NCBI GenBank assembly: GCA_937900045.1
Contig: CALCEB010000114.1
Coordinates: 1-7,100 of the forward strand
Direction: 5' to 3'
Length of the DNA: 7,100 nucleotides
Source: an uncultured Acidobacteriota bacterium
GTDB taxonomy: Bacteria > Acidobacteriota > Terriglobia > UBA7540
Position 1 is the stretch's first letter; the number at the start of each line of letters is the position of its first letter. The translations under genes and the position numbers were made by a program. The notes under the pieces are model-generated. The model searched no databases, was not told the DNA's origin, and saw only the letters and a list, made by a program, of their open reading frames with translations. Positions 5,361-7,100 of the stretch are shown one piece after another.

Positions 5361-6929
5361 TTACCGCCGGGCCATGCGCACGCCGAACCAAACGATTCCG
5401 CCGATCACGATCACCAGAAAACCCCAAAGCAGAATCGTGGCCCAAAGGTTGGGCGGCGTGATGACGTGAATGCGGTCGGACTGGTCCGGCGTCTGGAGCT
5501 TGCGGCTGTTGGAGGTGGCGTCGGTTTTGATTCGCACTTCGTAGTCGCCCAAGCCCACATCCGCCGGTGGCAGGATTTGCAGCTTCACCACCGACTCTTC
5601 GTTCGGATCCAGTTTGTCCACCGTGTCCGGCGTCACCACCGTCCGCCAGTTCAATGGATTCTCCGTGGAGATATGGACATTGCGAACCACCCGCGTGCCG
5701 ATGTTTTTCACCGTCAAGTTCAGGCTCACGTTCTTACCGGCCGCGATTTCCTGGTAAAGGCTGGGGGCGGTCACCTCAATTTGCCCGATGCCGCGCGGGA
5801 GCAATTGCAACCGGACTTTGCCACACTTCAGCGCCGCAATCTGGCCTTCGCTGTACGTCTTCGACGGATCGATATGTTCCGCCTGCGCCGGGTCAACTAC
5901 CAGCACCCAGAAGTTCAGGGGTTGGTCCAGCCGCACCCGGTTATCCACCTTATCCGGCAAGTAAACCTTCAGTTGGATGTTTTGAATGGTGACGCCTTCC
6001 GGGAAACGGACTTGGGAAAGGTGCGCCCCGGACGAAGGCTCCAGGAATTCCGCATTGATTTCCGGGGGCAGGTTGAGCGTCAACAGAGCAAAAGGCTTGG
6101 ACGACTTGGTGAACTGCTCAAGGTGCAAGTTGTAACTGGCGCTCGCGCCCAGATCGGCTTCGAGCGAAACCTCTTCCGAGCTCATGCTGACAATGTTCGC
6201 AGACGGGTCCTTTTCCAGGTAGACTTCCTGGTCCGCCTCGCGGCCATTGTAGTAAAGCCCGACGATGAGCGCGTCCACATCCTTCAGCAACTCAAAATTC
6301 AGCGTCGTCTGCTCGCCCACCTCCAGCTTCGGAATATACGCTGAGTAGGGATCGGAAATGACCGCGCGGGGAACTTGAACGCTGGGAGGCGCGCCGGCGG
6401 ACGGCGCCGGGGAAATCTGGGGCGCTTCCTTGAGGGAGACACGGATATCCGTCAATTCCCGCATCTGGAGCTGGCTGGGAAGCTGCACGTCCGCCGCCGA
6501 GATGCCGAATTGCTTGTAATCCACCACCGCTCCGGAATTGTTCCGGACCGTCACCCGCACGTATTGCGAACCATCTGGCCGTTGGTACTTGATGGCGGAA
6601 GCAATGTCCAGCCTCGGCACTTGCGAAAAGAGACGCAAAAAGGCCTGTTGGAAATCCACCTGGGCTTGACGGTAAGCGATCTCCGCAGACTCGTAATCCG
6701 CTCGCGAACCCACACCCCCGTCAAAAAGGGTTTTTTCGCGGTCGCGCTTGGCTCGGGCCTCATTCAAAGAAAGTTCCAAGCGCTTCAGCTCGAGCAGCCG
6801 CTGCGCCTCCGTGTTGGCGGAGGGCTCGGACGCCGTCTGCGAAGAGTTTTGGGCAGAAACCACGGCCGGAATGGCCGTGAGGATCGCAAGGAGAACCCCT
6901 GCGAAGCAGGTTTTCAGAAGCGGTCTCAT
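5361..6929 (-). CDS. Secreted membrane-anchored protein with coiled coil and NEW3-type (COG1470) domain
   Basis: This 522-residue protein has a signal peptide at 1-26 (MRPLLK, hydrophobic core 8-24, likely cut after VVSA). A charged helical segment with heptad character (about 40-103) follows. Within it, KTLFDGGVGSRADYESAEIAY resembles the hairpin turn of HlyD/MacA-type membrane fusion proteins and TolC-type helices. Residues about 115-375 are beta-rich with alternating hydrophobics, interrupted by a Pro/Ala/Ser linker (169-187). Residues about 383-470 (IEVTAPSLYQEIAAGKNVSL through GDYEVRIKT) look like a NEW3 beta-sandwich. One transmembrane helix (495-517) ends in RMARR, which should leave the body in the periplasm with a short cytoplasmic tail. 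The start ATG at 6929 has GGAG 3 nt upstream and the signal peptide directly after it; a promoter lies at 6970-6997. Being first in an operon with an ABC ATPase suggests an accessory or adaptor role in a transport complex. That role is inferred, and the domain borders are estimates by eye. Confidence 0.87.
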   Translation of the reverse strand: MRPLLKTCFAGVLLAILTAIPAVVSAQNSSQTASEPSANTEAQRLLELKRLELSLNEARAKRDREKTLFDGGVGSRADYESAEIAYRQAQVDFQQAFLRLFSQVPRLDIASAIKYQRPDGSQYVRVTVRNNSGAVVDYKQFGISAADVQLPSQLQMRELTDIRVSLKEAPQISPAPSAGAPPSVQVPRAVISDPYSAYIPKLEVGEQTTLNFELLKDVDALIVGLYYNGREADQEVYLEKDPSANIVSMSSEEVSLEADLGASASYNLHLEQFTKSSKPFALLTLNLPPEINAEFLEPSSGAHLSQVRFPEGVTIQNIQLKVYLPDKVDNRVRLDQPLNFWVLVVDPAQAEHIDPSKTYSEGQIAALKCGKVRLQLLPRGIGQIEVTAPSLYQEIAAGKNVSLNLTVKNIGTRVVRNVHISTENPLNWRTVVTPDTVDKLDPNEESVVKLQILPPADVGLGDYEVRIKTDATSNSRKLQTPDQSDRIHVITPPNLWATILLWGFLVIVIGGIVWFGVRMARR

Positions 6930-6969
6930 TCGCTCCGGCGGTCGAATGGCGTATTAGTCTCCGGGCAAT

Positions 6970-6997
6970 ATGATAGCCGAAAACATAGATTCTTCAA
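6970..6997 (-). promoter_or_regulatory. Sigma70-like promoter of the NEW3/ABC operon
   Basis: On the minus strand, TTGAAG (6992-6997) and TATCAT (6970-6975) are separated by 16 bp. They match the -35 consensus TTGACA in four of six positions and the -10 consensus TATAAT in five of six. Transcription would start near 6963, giving a leader of about 34 nt before the ATG at 6929. Bacteria of the suspected phyla do not always follow the E. coli consensus closely, so this is a reasonable but unproven call. Confidence 0.5.
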
Positions 6998-7100
6998 CAG
7001 TAAATAGCGGAGGAGTTATACGAAGGTGGTGAGTTCCGGGCTTGGCTCAATGCTGTTCACTTAAGCTAATATGCGGTATGCTTCTCTCATCCCCTTGAGA

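Noticed and set aside
5337..6344. Long plus-strand open frame (335 codons) opposite the NEW3/coiled-coil gene.
   Set aside because: It is rich in Arg, His and Gln with no domain features, as expected for the antisense of a GC-rich gene. The minus-strand frame has a signal peptide, domains and a promoter.
7071..7100. Open frame beginning ATG CGG TAT GCT on the plus strand, open to the window edge (MRYASLIPLR).
   Set aside because: Only ten codons are visible, no ribosome site precedes the ATG, and the sequence is too short to recognise. It could be a divergent gene, but this cannot be supported from the window.

Overview
The window holds five intact genes, all on the minus strand. Transcription therefore runs from the right end (about 6960) to the left end (about 210). 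GC content is moderate to high. Intergenic spaces are generous (about 170-420 bp), except for one tightly coupled pair. Predicted envelope proteins with signal peptides and an LPS-core hydroxylase point to a didermic (Gram-negative) bacterium. The gene style is most like Acidobacteriota, with Verrucomicrobiota as the alternative. This taxonomic reading is an inference from general impression, not from a marker gene.

Right to left: a recognisable sigma70-like promoter (6970-6997) precedes a two-gene operon. The first gene (5361-6929) encodes a secreted, C-terminally membrane-anchored protein. It has an N-terminal coiled coil that resembles the alpha-hairpin of membrane fusion proteins, beta-sandwich regions and a NEW3/COG1470-type domain. 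The second gene (4597-5337), 23 nt downstream, is an ABC-2-type ATPase with all catalytic motifs. The expected membrane permease is not next to it. The next gene (2536-4422) is an APC-superfamily transporter closely resembling the potassium importer KimA. It has its own 174-bp leader, in which no c-di-AMP riboswitch is apparent.

After the transporter comes a 385-bp non-coding gap. It contains a cluster of three GC-rich, three-base-loop hairpins nested in an imperfect inverted repeat (REP/BIME-like). Then comes a Kdo 3-hydroxylase family 2-oxoglutarate/Fe(II) oxygenase (1167-2150, TTG start), predicted to modify the LPS inner core. A 421-bp gap with no convincing gene separates it from the last gene (209-745), a signal-peptide-bearing thioredoxin-fold protein with only one cysteine. 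Beyond it, 1-208 holds a hairpin downstream of the stop but no clear gene.

Most of the window is recognisable chromosomal envelope and transport content. I see no CRISPR array, rRNA, tRNA, phage gene or transposase gene, and no strong evidence of a new multi-gene defence or metabolic system. The points most worth a second look are the permease-less ABC ATPase plus NEW3/coiled-coil protein pair, the hairpin cluster, and the single-cysteine thioredoxin.
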